A stretch of DNA of 64,000 nt from Physcia stellaris (taxonomy: Eukaryota; Ascomycota; Lecanoromycetes; Caliciales; Physciaceae), in assembly GCA_018902385.1 (NCBI GenBank), contig JABSSW010000025.1, positions 62,001 to 126,000 of the forward strand. The letters run 5' to 3'. The notes under the pieces were generated by a model. That model was not told where the DNA came from and did no database searches. It was given only the letters and a program-made list of their open reading frames with translations. Of this stretch, positions 48,362-59,217 are shown in pieces; positions within the stretch are counted from its first letter, which is position 1; each line of letters begins with the position of its first letter. The position numbers and the translations under genes were made by a program.

Positions 48362-49821
48362 CTTAGCAAAGGTAAAAGACAGAGATAGATGATCCTATTA
48401 AGATTTTGAAGCTTGATAGACGTTGAAAGCAAATGTTCGAAGTCTGAATTCCAAGGACTACTGGCAAAGTGGGGAAAGGGAAGGAGGAAGTAGAAGAACA
48501 AGAACGGTTGAAGACCAAATTATATCAACCACAAGGCTGTAGTGAATGCCAACCAAAATGCCTCATAGGCAGCACATGACTATGTGGTCCCATAATCACA
48601 GTAGCTTTTTCGGCTGCAGTACCTTCTCCGCACCGAGTGCTGCAGTGGAAGGGATCTTTAGCGAGACTGAAACTGAAGGATGTTGTTGTGGTAAGCAAAA
48701 GGAGCAGGTGAGCAGTGAGCCTTGAGGCTTGGCCCAACCATTTCTTAGCCCGCACCCTCTTCCCACCGCGTTCCACGACGGTGCACACTAGTTCTACCTT
48801 TATCGCTGCACCTCAATCACCTTCCACGTTGATACGTGACGTTGAAGGTCAAGATGATTCCCGAGTAAGGTATCAATCATGATAGAGTGGGAAAATGGTC
48901 GAGGCCCGAGGGACATGCGGTTGGGATTGCAATCTGAAACAGGTCGGCTGTGGTCGGCCAAGGTGCCACACTGCGGAACACTCGGCCCGGACAGCATTGA
49001 GTGCACATAGAAAACAGCAATCACTTATCAAATCACGCTTACCCGTCTTTGGAATTCAGAAGGTAACTTGATATGAATGAAGTTCTAAATTGACCGTATT
49101 ATTTCCGAACTCGGGCTATCGTTGGTTCATCCATTCGATTTGGATGGATGATTGCGATCATCTGAGATGAGACCCGCACTCAAATTTTCCAAGGCCGAGT
49201 GGCTTTGAAATAATTCCATTTTCCACAGCCTCACGGATGAGACAAGCGTCACAGACGGCTCCCTCCAACTTGCCTTTGGTGCAAGATCACATCTTCTGAC
49301 ACTCTGACGAGGCATTTTTCGCTTTCGATTCTAGATTTCAAGACTAAGGTAAGCGAGTGTAAGGTACTTTACGGGTATCATGCTGCAAGGCTGAAGACCT
49401 CCACTCGAAGCCTTCTCGGCTAGCTCGTTCACCTGGTCGATATCAGATACCTAAGTAGCCACTCTCTGATGCTCTGGAAGGGAGTCGTACAGTGGCCTAA
49501 TGTCCCTAGCCAAAAACGTGGCTTGAGCCCTGGAACGAGAGGAGTCGTCGTTTGGCCTTCAGTAGCCTCAAATCTGCCTGGGCCATACCTAGATCATTTG
49601 ACAGTAGGTAATCCACCTGACGCCCACCGACCCGCTCGATCATCACCTTTCGATCTGATCTGAACATTCCGAAAGATCGACTTCAGTTTCAAGGTCTGCA
49701 GCATATTCAATACGGGTGCCAACGGGCGCAGGAATCAAGCTACTTTATTCAATCCACCCTGTTCCCGGTAATGGAAAGACTGATCCTGTCGTCACCAATA
49801 ATAGTATAATCGAATCCCACG
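48362..49821. other. 1.46 kb divergent intergenic region, no gene seen
   Basis: Promoter space for flotillin (-) and the unknown 247-aa protein (+). Frames up to 87 codons show nothing recognisable. Confidence 0.45.
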
Positions 49822-50656
49822 ATGAAGTCAGAACCACCTACTACGCCGTCCGCCTCCGCCTCCGCTCCACCACCCTCTTACTCCGAATCCCTCTCCTCGC
49901 CGACCCAAAACCGCCTCCCTCTGAACCCTCCTACTTACGCTACCTCGCTCCGCGCTCCGCGCATCAACACCCTGGTGAATGACCACGTCATCCCGCATCT
50001 GCATCAGTCCGCCATGAACGGCATAATGAGCAGCACGCTGATACTAATCCCTTCCAACGTCTCCGATCTCATGCATGTCGATATGTCGAACCCCGATCCC
50101 AAGCAGGAACCGCTTCTATCTTCATTTGCCTTCCCGGGTGAGAAAGTGGTCGGCTTCCCGGACAAAGACGCAATCACCGTTTCCCGTCTCAACGGTCCCG
50201 AAAACAAGCTCGAGTTCTGGAGGCAGGCTGGTGTCCTCAGAGAGCTGTTGGCCCAGCTACGGAGAACCTTGGAGTCGGAAGGATATTCTGTTCTCGACCA
50301 CGCACGGCCAACGTAGGTACTACCCAGCTACATCTCTTCTTCGCCTTCATCTCTACTTGGGCTGCACATATGTTGTGGCGTTCACCTTTTCCTTGGGATT
50401 TAGAGGGACTGACTCCAAACTCGCCGATAGGCCTCAGAGGAATGGGCCCACATCACCTTCTCTGGATGTCAGATCGGCGGAGTGGAAGGCTGTAGAACAG
50501 CCAATGCTAGCTGACGGAGAGGCGAGGATCGCAACGGACTTTAAAGAGATAACGCTGAGATTAGAGAATTCGATTGGGCTTTTTGAGACTCGAAGTGGAA
50601 TGGCCGTTGTCGTGAAGACAGAGATAGGTGGAATACGCGAAGAAGAGGATTATTGA
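49822..50656 (+). CDS. Conserved-looking hypothetical fungal protein
   Basis: Two exons, 49822-50312 and 50404-50656, with a 91-nt intron (GTAGGT...TTTAG); 247 residues. The N terminus is Ser/Pro-rich and ends with PPPSYSES, a PY-like sequence. The central part (residues 45-165) is ordered, with INTLVNDHVIPHLHQSAMNG, TLILIPSNVSDL and a helix FWRQAGVLRELLAQLRRTLE. The C-terminal exon encodes WKAVEQPMLADGEARIATDFK and an acidic tail. No signal peptide or membrane helix, so probably cytosolic. I do not recognise the family. The layout (disordered PY-bearing N terminus plus compact domain) is seen in fungal adaptor-like proteins, but this is only an impression. Confidence 0.75.
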
Positions 50657-51030
50657 GAATTCCAGATCAAGATCAGCCGTCTGACATTCGAATCGTACAT
50701 TAAGCATCACTTGGCCCTGAAATTAAATGGACACTGATCTTTCATCAAATCACGCCCACCCGTGTTGGGAATGTTCTATTTGCATATCATATGAATGGAG
50801 CCTTGTAAAGGAGGGGCGTTCCATGTCGGACTACTGCCCTTTCATCTCATCTGACAGCGGCACTCGATTTTGCTTCGTGGCCATTGGTACTGAGAATGAG
50901 AGTCAGGTAGGCTTCAGCAGTGGCACTCGGAGATTGGCACTTTAAGGGTATTAAGCATTGGGCTATTTGCTGATGGCCGATGATGCAAGCTGCTATGCAA
51001 AAAGCCACGATACGTACAGATCACCTATGT
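50657..51030. other. Convergent intergenic region
   Basis: About 370 bp between two convergent genes; should hold both 3' UTRs. Nothing else seen. Confidence 0.4.
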
Positions 51031-53223
51031 CTAAGAAGGGTTGAAAGCACTCTGGACTGAACCATACCTATAAGATGTCTATTAACATAGCGCTTGGTAA
51101 GTCATAAAACATGGGAACATACCCTTGTGGACATTTTCTGCCCAGTGCTGCACTTGCGCTTCTCATGTAACAGATCTTCGCCCGCGCGCATGCTTCGCTC
51201 GTACAATTCGGCGTCATGACACTCATCTTGCCTTCGAAGGTATTGAACTTTGACACTAAGCTGATGTCTCTCTCCATGGCTTCAGTGACAGCGTGCCAAT
51301 ATGTTGCATTGAGCGGAGCGTCCTCTGGCCATCCGATATCATAGGCCTGTTGGTGGATTCACAGTCAGTACTTCCATTCCAATTCCCTGCCAAGCGTTGA
51401 AGTGCGAGACCTACCTCTCTTGTAGAGTACTCGAAATGGAACGTAGGCCCAGTAGAAGATGTGTTAAGGTCGGGAAAGCTTGACACATCAGAATACCAAG
51501 TATAAGCTTCATAGATGTCAAACGAGCCAGTATCTATTTCGTACATCCGGAAGCCGCTGTTGAGGTTAGTCAGGGGTGTCACGCTCGGACCAATCCAGCC
51601 TGTTGTCAGTGCATTGGCGATCGAGGGATCGCTGCCATTGTTGGCATAGTAAATCATGAACTGGTCCTCGTGAGTGTGCCCGAAGAACACATTGGCAATT
51701 ACATGCGGGGAGTATCGATCGACGATCTGATAGAATAGGTCCGTAGGATTTGGCAGTGGATTGGATCCGTCCCAGCCTGTCAAGACATGGCCAATAATCC
51801 ATACTCTTTCGCCACAGTCCTCGGCCGCTTGTAGCTCTTTTATGAGAAACGACTGCATCCCTGAAACGTCCGGGTCACTCATATTGTAATAGTTGAGGTA
51901 ATTGCTTCGTAGCCAGAAATCGGTGTTGAGTGTGATGATTCGGAGGCCGTACTGATTCTTGACAGAGTAGGCGCCGTAGTGGAGCTTCGCTTCTCGCGCG
52001 GTAGCTGAATTAATCCAGCCATCATGTTGCCATAGAGCTGCCACGTGATCGTAATTCCAGCTAAATTGCCGTCCTAGCCCATACGGCTCGCTGTGAGGCG
52101 CATCGATGGCCACAGGGTTTGAATCGTGGTTACCCAGGACCGGGAACACTGGGCTTCGTAGATACTCACGAAGCATCTCGTATACGCTGTACTCGGTATA
52201 CTCAACATAGGCTCGAGAGAGCTGGTTCTGAGAGTCGTGCGAGACTAGATCCCCTGTGTAGATTGACCAAGCCAAAGGGCAGTCTTTTGTTGTTCCAGTC
52301 AGGGGTCCGATTGCTTGAAGTGCAGCCAAACCCAGATAATATGGCGTATCACATCGGAAAGCACCATATAGAGGGGCAGGTAGCTCTATCTGAGGCAGAG
52401 TCGAACCTAAGGCATGAACGTTGGTTCTACAGCACAGTCCGGATGTGCAATTCGCTTCAGAAGCGACGGCATATCGCGCGTCGAGATGGAAGTCTGACAG
52501 ATGCAGCACCTTAACGCGTTCACCACTAGCTTCGGGGACTGTAAGATTAGCAGGTTTCGGTTTGGGAAAAAGGTTTGTTGTATTCAGAGGTGAGACTGTG
52601 GGTGCTGGACAGAAGGACCGGCTGAGACCGTTGCAAATATATCTTCCGTCTAGCCCAGTAACATCGGCAAAATGTAAGACCTGCGCCCAAATAGCCCCAT
52701 AGTTTGTAGCGGCGTAGTTGTTAATACATGTAGAATTTGAGCCGAACTTGAACTTCTTGCACACACTGACCAAGAGATCAGGGACCTTTGAAGGAGCGGC
52801 TTGTGCAACATTCTTCGCAACAGCCAAAGCGGCTTGACATTTTGAGCAGTTGCTGGCGCCGTTGTTTGCTTCAATAACGCCGGTTATATTTGCAATGGCG
52901 GCCTGCACAAGTGATGCTGCGGTAGCATCGGAGATGTTCCCAATGGGTTGCGGATAGAAGACAGGGTCATTATCGACGGTGGGCAGCGTATCTGGGCTTG
53001 TGAGGTTGAGGGGAAAGGTGATATTCAGGACGGGATCGTGTAGGATCGGTTGAGCTTCCTGGGTCGAGGTCGGAGGCAGGTAGTAGGATGGAAAAGCCGA
53101 AGTAGGGAAGCCTGCTGGTACGGTGTAGGCTGATGGACCAAGGCAATTTTCAGGGCTAGATTGCCTCCAGACTGTGTGAGAGATGAGCAACGATGCGTTA
53201 ACAATTCCTTGCTGAGGACGCAT
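51031..53223 (-). CDS. Acid sphingomyelinase-like phosphodiesterase (saposin B plus calcineurin-like domain)
   Basis: Exons 51415-53223, 51123-51346 and probably 51031-51067 (introns 68 and 55 nt) give 689 residues; without the last splice the frame stops at 51068. The saposin B domain has its six cysteines at 126, 129, 155, 166, 197 and 205. The metallophosphatase motifs follow in order: LSDFHLD (Asp244, His246), TGDLVSHD (Asp325), LGNHDSNP (Asn365, His366), IIGHVLTGWD (His479) and FGHTHEDQF (His516, His518). Such enzymes cleave sphingomyelin or related phosphodiesters in acidic compartments or outside the cell, using two metal ions; the fungal substrate is uncertain. Many Asn-x-Ser/Thr sites and paired cysteines point to secretion, but the annotated N terminus (MRPQQGIVNASLLISHTVW) is a poor signal peptide, so a 5' exon may be missing. 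Confidence 0.9.
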
Positions 53224-53986
53224 GGTGATATAGATAGACGGAGGGTAGATGAGGAATCTTTCGCAGTGGGAGTGCTTTTATTGACGGTGGTGAGAAGCGA
53301 GCATGCTCGCATTCACACGCAGAATTGAGCTTCATCGTTACGTCGTGCGTAATGCCTCTGATCATGGCAATTGAGGAGAAAAGGATAGAATGAATCTGGG
53401 ACGAATCATCGGTCGCGAAGCGAACATGCGTCTACTTCACAGGCGAGCCAGGGTCAATCCCATTCGCCCCAGTCAGTTTTCGAGCACGGCGAGGAAGTGC
53501 AGGTGGACACTGATGGAATCTGGATACCTTACGTAGTCAAAATGGGACGATAGACGGTTCTAGATGACATGAAAGCATCTTTGGAATTGAATTAGTTCCG
53601 GGCTCGGGCCACCATCGTTGTGTTGCTCAACTGTTCTAGCCTGGCCGAGTGCCCGAACAAATACTCTAGAAGTTGTTATTTACATCATGCCTTCACAATG
53701 CCATCGACTTCTCAAAGACCACGCTTTATTGGGCAGCCAGGTCAATGAACAAATATCGGCTGGAAACATGCTTATTGTCCGGTGCGAAGAGCTTGGTCAG
53801 GATGATGAAATGAGTCGATTACGCATCTGCTAACTCATGCTATCTAGCACTCGAATGGCGAGAGGCTTCCCCAAAAGTGCAATCAGTCGAAGATAGCGTT
53901 AATGCAACCGTTGAGATCAAATGCCATGTCCTCCAATGCTCCGACAACCTCCTCTCAATCTCGAACGCCCCAATGTCATAGCACCC
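53224..53986. other. 760 bp intergenic, no gene seen
   Basis: Upstream of the sphingomyelinase gene; contains its promoter and possibly an unrecognised 5' exon. Short frames only. Confidence 0.4.
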
Positions 53987-54403
53987 CTAAACCCCCTTCC
54001 CATCAGCCCAAGCATGCTTCTCGGTTGCTGTTGTGCCCATAGCTCTGTCGTAGGACGGCGGCATCTCGGCGACGGAATCGACCACGCCCCTCCCAACATC
54101 ATTGAAAGCTAGGCCTTGAGGACCCTGAACCTCGCGCAGTTGACGCTTTTGGTGTTGCTCTTGAGCTCGAGAGTAGATGAACTGCCCCAACCGCCAAACC
54201 AAAGGGCCACGGCGGCTCCGGCGACAACAACGATTTCGTCGTCCCTCATAAACGTCACCTAGAGGCAGACCAGCAGTGCCCGCGGCATGGTGTTCGTAAG
54301 GCGTATATTCGGGCAAGTGACTCATATTGTTGGGTTGCTGAGATGCGACCGAGGCTACAAGAGCCTTTTGCGCACGTTTGTTGGCGTTTTTGCGGCAGCA
54401 CAT
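53987..54403 (-). CDS. Small hypothetical protein with Cys-Cys N terminus and PPSY motif
   Basis: A single-exon frame from ATG 54403 to a stop at 53987 encodes 138 residues. The frame continues upstream only through non-ATG codons. It starts MCCRKNANKRAQKAL, where paired cysteines next to basic residues could be lipidated for membrane attachment. The middle is Arg-rich (GRRNRCCRRSRRGP), followed by a helix FIYSRAQEQHQKRQLREVQG and, near the C terminus, MPPSYDRAMG, a PY motif of the type bound by WW domains of Rsp5-family ubiquitin ligases. This layout resembles small fungal membrane-adaptor proteins, but I recognise no named family. Confidence 0.6.
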   Translation of the reverse strand: MCCRKNANKRAQKALVASVASQQPNNMSHLPEYTPYEHHAAGTAGLPLGDVYEGRRNRCCRRSRRGPLVWRLGQFIYSRAQEQHQKRQLREVQGPQGLAFNDVGRGVVDSVAEMPPSYDRAMGTTATEKHAWADGKGV

Positions 54404-54995
54404 GACTGTAGATGGGCTTTCAGAAGACTGGTGTTTGGCTTGGTGGTTGGCTTGGTGTTTGGACTGTTTGACTGGAGAGAGGGAGGAAGAGGTCAAGTTG
54501 GTTTAACACGAGACACGATGGTCTTCAGCAAGTGCTCTTAGATTGGGAGTCTGTGGAATTAGGCTTGTATGAGATTGAGGAGGATGAACATGAGAGATAC
54601 TTGGGCCTTCTTGTAGTCGTCTATCCTGTTGCTTCGGCCGACAGATCCACGTAACACGTGTGTTTGGGCCCACGTATCGGGATAATTGAAGGCCAGAGTC
54701 CAAATCGCAGTGAAAGGGTCAAGGGCCGACGGTGTTGGCATGTTCGCAAAATGGCTACTGAGCTGGGAAAGGCTGGTGGTTAGGCTGACTTTTGGAGAAC
54801 CAAGCTCGCTTCTTGGCTCAATCTGATTGGTCACATACAAGCGCCGGAGGAGCTTTTCGCCGTCCTCACTTCTGAGGCTCGGCCGAAGTGGGAGAACTCT
54901 GTGTCACTCACGACAGTACAGCCAGACGTCGTCATCTGTTATTGTTCTTGTGGTTAAGCCTCTGACTTTCTTCTTAGGTGTGGCCTTGCCCAGAT
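54404..54995. other. Intergenic, no gene seen
   Basis: About 590 bp upstream of the small Cys-Cys protein gene, ending at a MITE fragment. Probably its promoter. Confidence 0.4.
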
Positions 54996-55100
54996 TATGC
55001 CATGGGCTGGTAGTAAGTGGTACTAAATTTCAGAATAAACCCTGACAAACCTACGGTTACCCGACTTGGGACGGACACAGAAGATGAAGTTCTTCCATGC
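54996..55100 (+). mobile_element. MITE fragment, left end
   Basis: Starts with TA and TGCCATGGGCTGGT, two mismatches from the 14-bp terminal repeat of the flotillin-intron MITE, and stays similar (TAAGTGGT, CTACG-TTACCCGACTTGGG, AGAAGATGA) for about 105 bp. The matching right end is not found downstream in the expected orientation, so the copy is truncated. Confidence 0.7.
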
Positions 55101-55330
55101 GACTGCTAATTTTGTAATTAATTTGACAGGCCATTCTAAATGATGCTCCAAGAATTGCCAAAGTAGCCGCCCAAGCTCGAGAGGCTCTTCCTTCGCTACT
55201 CATGGGACATATAAAGAAGGGAGCAACGTGTTTTCTATGCTGTCAAGCAATTGGTCTGGAAGTGGTCATTGAATATCTTGTTTGTCCAATGTCGTACATA
55301 CCGTTCTGGCGGGACTACTAGACTTTGACC

Positions 55331-55455
55331 TATCCTATGGTCTGGTGTGATGTTATCCTGCCTCCCATGCATCGTCACCGATACACCCAATATGATAATA
55401 CGCTTACCCGTGTTTGGCACAAAGCATGTGAAGATGACAGGAAGATGACTTGGGA
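55331..55455 (-). mobile_element. MITE fragment, right end in inverted orientation
   Basis: TA at 55331-55332 is followed by TCCTATGGTCTGGT, one mismatch from the terminal repeat, and then matches the reverse complement of the right half of the flotillin-intron MITE, including ATGCATCG, CGATACACCCAATATG and TTTGGCA-AAAGCA. Similarity fades near 55455. It is not the partner end of the fragment at 54996 because its orientation is reversed. Confidence 0.7.
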
Positions 55456-55842
55456 ATGGCACGAAAGATCGCTTTTCAAATTAATCAAAAAATTAGCAGT
55501 CCACTGTCGGAAGATCAAATGCCCAGCCTAAGTATCGAGAATGGCTTATCAGTATTTTCCTCAACCCGGAGACTTTTGGGCTCTTGGTGATCTTGGATAT
55601 GAAAGCTTTGGAAACCCTGGACTGATTCTCTGATTAGATCTGTTGTAGCCCAACAACGACTCGGACCTGATCTCAGTTTCTGGCTGGCCGCTCACGCCGG
55701 GAATCATATATTACTGAATTCACATTGTTATCGCATTTTTGAGACTCGCATGAATCAGTATGGAGGCTTATGAAGAATTCTACAGTTGTCTTAGGAAGGT
55801 TGAGAATCAAAGGACTTTCTATGTACTACAGACTGCAAGGCG
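55456..55842. other. Intergenic, no gene seen
   Basis: About 390 bp between a MITE fragment and the 3' end of the ipa-type gene; nothing recognised. Confidence 0.4.
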
Positions 55843-58431
55843 CTATTTGGTGAATTGGAAGTTTGCACGCTCCCACCCGAACCTTCTTGTAAGTCTCCTG
55901 CCAATTTTGTGTAGCATGATAGAGCTCAGGCTATCGTCTGGATGTGGTCTGTGAATAGTAATACTTCTCTTTTGACGACAATCGGGAGCCTCGGGAAGGA
56001 AAATTTCACCTCGAAAAGTGAACGCCGAGCCTCCGTAGTATTCTGCCTTGAATCCGAATTTGGCCATGACGGTAATAAAGTCATGCCACGCCAGGCGGAA
56101 TTCTCCAGTTGGCTGTTCGTGGTCCATATGCTGAGGCAGCATCTTGCAAATAGCTTTGTAAGCTGTAGATCTTTGCTTTAATATATAGAGTACGGGAGGA
56201 GGCTCGGAGTCCTTGCACTCTATCGTTTGGGGAGCGGCCCCGTCTTCAAGTCTCAGAGTTGGGCGAGATTTGGTTTTGGACTTCGTAACTATCTCAATCT
56301 CCTTCTTTATGTTCACTTTTTCCATATGCACCGATTTCAGGAACTCTGCATCCTGTTGAATGTACGAGTCTGCTACATGCTTTCGTTCCATAGAGGCTTT
56401 GAGGCCACTCAATATCGCAACTCGCTGTTCCTGAAGCCGAAGCAAGTACTCAGGTGACTCACACTGACGCATTTGGTCCAGTTGAGGATCAATGTAGGCT
56501 TGCGCAACGCCATATCCATCCAGCATTCTCTGGTAGCCGGTTCGGGCGGTCCGCCACAAATTAGCCAGAGCCTTGTGAGCATTTTCACTTTTAGCTAACC
56601 ACTCCTTATCCTTTGTACCTGTGGGCATACAAAATTTGCCCAATGGGAAACAGCGAGATCCTAAGGCATAATCCGAGGTTAATGTGACCTTGGTAGACAT
56701 CCCTTTTTTACTGAGAAATTGCCACACCTGACGGTCGTCTTTGATCACAAGCCAGCTCGGTGTTTTGAAATATGGCCGGTGAAGGTCCAAAAGATACGAC
56801 ATTCGCTCTATAGCAGCTATATTGGAGATGTACTCTTGCATTTCCTGATCCAATCGTCCTAGCTGTGAAGGATTAGCGAAGAGGTAATGCTCGAGGTACT
56901 GCAGAACCAGTATAGGAGCAAATGTGAACGGGTCTCCAGGTTCCTTTGTCAGCATATTCAAGCACCATCCTACTCGATCTCGTTCATGGAATGTGTTCTC
57001 ATCTTGAACCTTGTGCCTAGACAGCCATCCCCTGGGGCCAGTGTGAACAGCATCTACTGTAGTGAATGCGGACCTGAAAGCCTCGGACCTCACCAGTGCC
57101 CTAGTAAGTTTTGTTTGGTATATTTGCCAGGCTCTATTAAGTAAGACTCTTAGGCAACTCAGACTTCGTTCATAACACTCTTGAAGCTGGGAATCTACAA
57201 CTGGCTGGGTCTCGTGAATTTCATGGATCTGCTTGACAGCTCGGCACTCTTCAAGAAGCCACTGCCAATCGCGGGCTTTTTCCAGAACCCCGATGGTCAA
57301 AAAGTACGCAATGTTGTTGTGAATTTCTGTAGTGCTGATTGAGCGTAGTCGAGTATGGCCAATTTCTTTGTCCGACCATGACGCTTCGTGGTATTTCGCA
57401 CGGTCATGGAAAAAGTCTGGCTCTGTTTGGAGTAGCCAAAGGTCATCTTGGATCTCCGAGGTCTGGCTCTCCGCTATCTCGATGATGATATCCATATCAA
57501 ACTTACTAGGGTTTGTGAAAGGACTGTTGAGTCTCGCTCCAAGTGACACCCAGGGTTGAGCAACGTCTCGGGTTTGTTCGACATTGACGAGCTGACACCA
57601 GTTACGACAATGTTCTGACTCATCGAAGCCCCTGAACGCCATGGTTGCAGTCCTGATATGGTCCGTCGGACTTTCCATCGAGAACAGATCCGCTAGAAGG
57701 GCATTCGTGACTTTTACAAGGAAACCTAGTAGGAATTCTTGGCCTTCTAAAATAAGGAGTGCTCTTGGAGCAGCGTACGCACTGCCTCCATGGACATCAT
57801 GACGACTGAATGGCTTCCAGAATCCATACTCGCAATCAGTCATCATGACACAACCTTTCGCAGCCTGCTCAGCGAAACAACCTTGATTCCAACCTGGTTG
57901 AATCTGTGCGTTATCGAATGATACCCAGTCCTTCGGATGTGAGATAATCCGGTGGTGCAGAAGGCGAATGAGTTTGCTCGAGTCTTCGGACAATTCCTCA
58001 AGATTCAAGTATGGCAGCAGGTACGCCTTACGGTAGCTTCGCACCTCAGACAGCCGTTTACCTATCATAAGAGTGGCAAGGTCGAGCTGCGGGTCCTTCC
58101 TTGGATAAAGGTCAGGCTGCACCTGCTTAAGAAACTCTCTTCGTTTCTGTGGTGTTCGTTTTCTCCACCGTCTTGCGACTGCATCGCCATGAAAGAAGAT
58201 TAAGCGATAGAGGAGGTCTCGATGTTGAGATATTGACCTTGCATGGGACCCGGCTGCTCTAGCGACGTCTGCATCTTCCAATGTCTCCCCACAATAGGCA
58301 AAAAAAATGACATCTTGGTCATCGTAACTGCGGTATTGCTGTAAGCAGTAGTCGCAATCGCAAGGCAGACTGAATCGAAGAATTTCTCTCATCGCCTGTA
58401 GCGCAGCTAGCGCTCCTTCATGTTTGGTCAT
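55843..58431 (-). CDS. Fungal 'ipa'-type protein of unknown function
   Basis: A single exon of 862 codons from ATG 58431. By eye it matches a family often annotated as 'ipa protein' in filamentous fungi: near the N terminus RLIFFHGDAVARRWRKRTPQ with KRREFLKQVQPDLYP, a middle with DDLWLLQTEPDFFHDRAKYH and long helical segments, and a compact C-terminal module (about residues 775-862) with LAWHDFITVMAKFGFKAEYY, a conserved SITIHRPHPDD and IGRRLTRRFGW. The C-terminal module has the small alpha-beta layout and His-bearing strand of HicA/dsRBD-like folds, which is a structural impression only. The CDCDYC cluster near residue 24 could bind a metal. No signal peptide or membrane helix. The biochemical role of the family is unknown to me; copy number often varies between strains of a species. 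Confidence 0.8.
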   Translation of the reverse strand: MTKHEGALAALQAMREILRFSLPCDCDYCLQQYRSYDDQDVIFFAYCGETLEDADVARAAGSHARSISQHRDLLYRLIFFHGDAVARRWRKRTPQKRREFLKQVQPDLYPRKDPQLDLATLMIGKRLSEVRSYRKAYLLPYLNLEELSEDSSKLIRLLHHRIISHPKDWVSFDNAQIQPGWNQGCFAEQAAKGCVMMTDCEYGFWKPFSRHDVHGGSAYAAPRALLILEGQEFLLGFLVKVTNALLADLFSMESPTDHIRTATMAFRGFDESEHCRNWCQLVNVEQTRDVAQPWVSLGARLNSPFTNPSKFDMDIIIEIAESQTSEIQDDLWLLQTEPDFFHDRAKYHEASWSDKEIGHTRLRSISTTEIHNNIAYFLTIGVLEKARDWQWLLEECRAVKQIHEIHETQPVVDSQLQECYERSLSCLRVLLNRAWQIYQTKLTRALVRSEAFRSAFTTVDAVHTGPRGWLSRHKVQDENTFHERDRVGWCLNMLTKEPGDPFTFAPILVLQYLEHYLFANPSQLGRLDQEMQEYISNIAAIERMSYLLDLHRPYFKTPSWLVIKDDRQVWQFLSKKGMSTKVTLTSDYALGSRCFPLGKFCMPTGTKDKEWLAKSENAHKALANLWRTARTGYQRMLDGYGVAQAYIDPQLDQMRQCESPEYLLRLQEQRVAILSGLKASMERKHVADSYIQQDAEFLKSVHMEKVNIKKEIEIVTKSKTKSRPTLRLEDGAAPQTIECKDSEPPPVLYILKQRSTAYKAICKMLPQHMDHEQPTGEFRLAWHDFITVMAKFGFKAEYYGGSAFTFRGEIFLPEAPDCRQKRSITIHRPHPDDSLSSIMLHKIGRRLTRRFGWERANFQFTK

Positions 58432-59217
58432 TTCCTCGCTAAGGTGAAGAACAGATCGAGCGTTGCAAAATCAGATCCAGGACATGGGGAACTAGCTATT
58501 AAAAAGGTCAGTATCAGTTCGTGGCATACGTAGATTGATGTTGACCGCAGAGAGCACCTCAAGTAGAACCTTGATGTGTGGGTGTAAGCGAGGAAGTAGC
58601 TCACCTCATTCTAAAGATTCGAAAGGACTTCGCATTCCCACCATTGGTGTTGAAGACTCAAGCATGACCGAGACAGAATCAAACTTTCCTTTTTCACGTT
58701 TTCAGTTCCCAGTCTGGATGCCGCCCAAAAGACAACAGGAAGTATCTTGTGGTCAGGAGTTTGAAAATTGAGTGATCGATGTGATTCAAGTGAAAGTCGC
58801 TAGGGGATAAATGACTTCCGAGTAAAGTATAGTGAATGCAGCAGTGACACCGATTTTTGTGTTGAATGGTACTTCGATCTTGTATGGGTTACCAAAGCAT
58901 GGGACAACTCTATGATATCAGCATGATTCAGGAGATGAGTCCACCGCTGCTGTTGGGAGTCTCAATTACAGATTTCAGTCACCCTACGAACTGACGCAAG
59001 TACAATGAAAAACAAACCCCAAACCAAAGTAACCCATCATGATCCGAAGAGACCGGAAAAGCCTCAGGTCAGAGCCTTTCTCGACGCAGCGGCAAAATCT
59101 ACGCTATGCGTAAGAGTTCGTTATCTAGGGAGTAGAAGTTTAATCTGAATTGGATGCTCGTGTCGTCAGTCGATGTCAAATTGTAGCTACTTTCTCCTGC
59201 CCCTGGTTGAGACGTAC
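58432..59217. other. 790 bp intergenic, no gene seen
   Basis: Upstream of the ipa-type gene; short frames only. Presumably its promoter on the left and unstructured DNA on the right. Confidence 0.4.
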
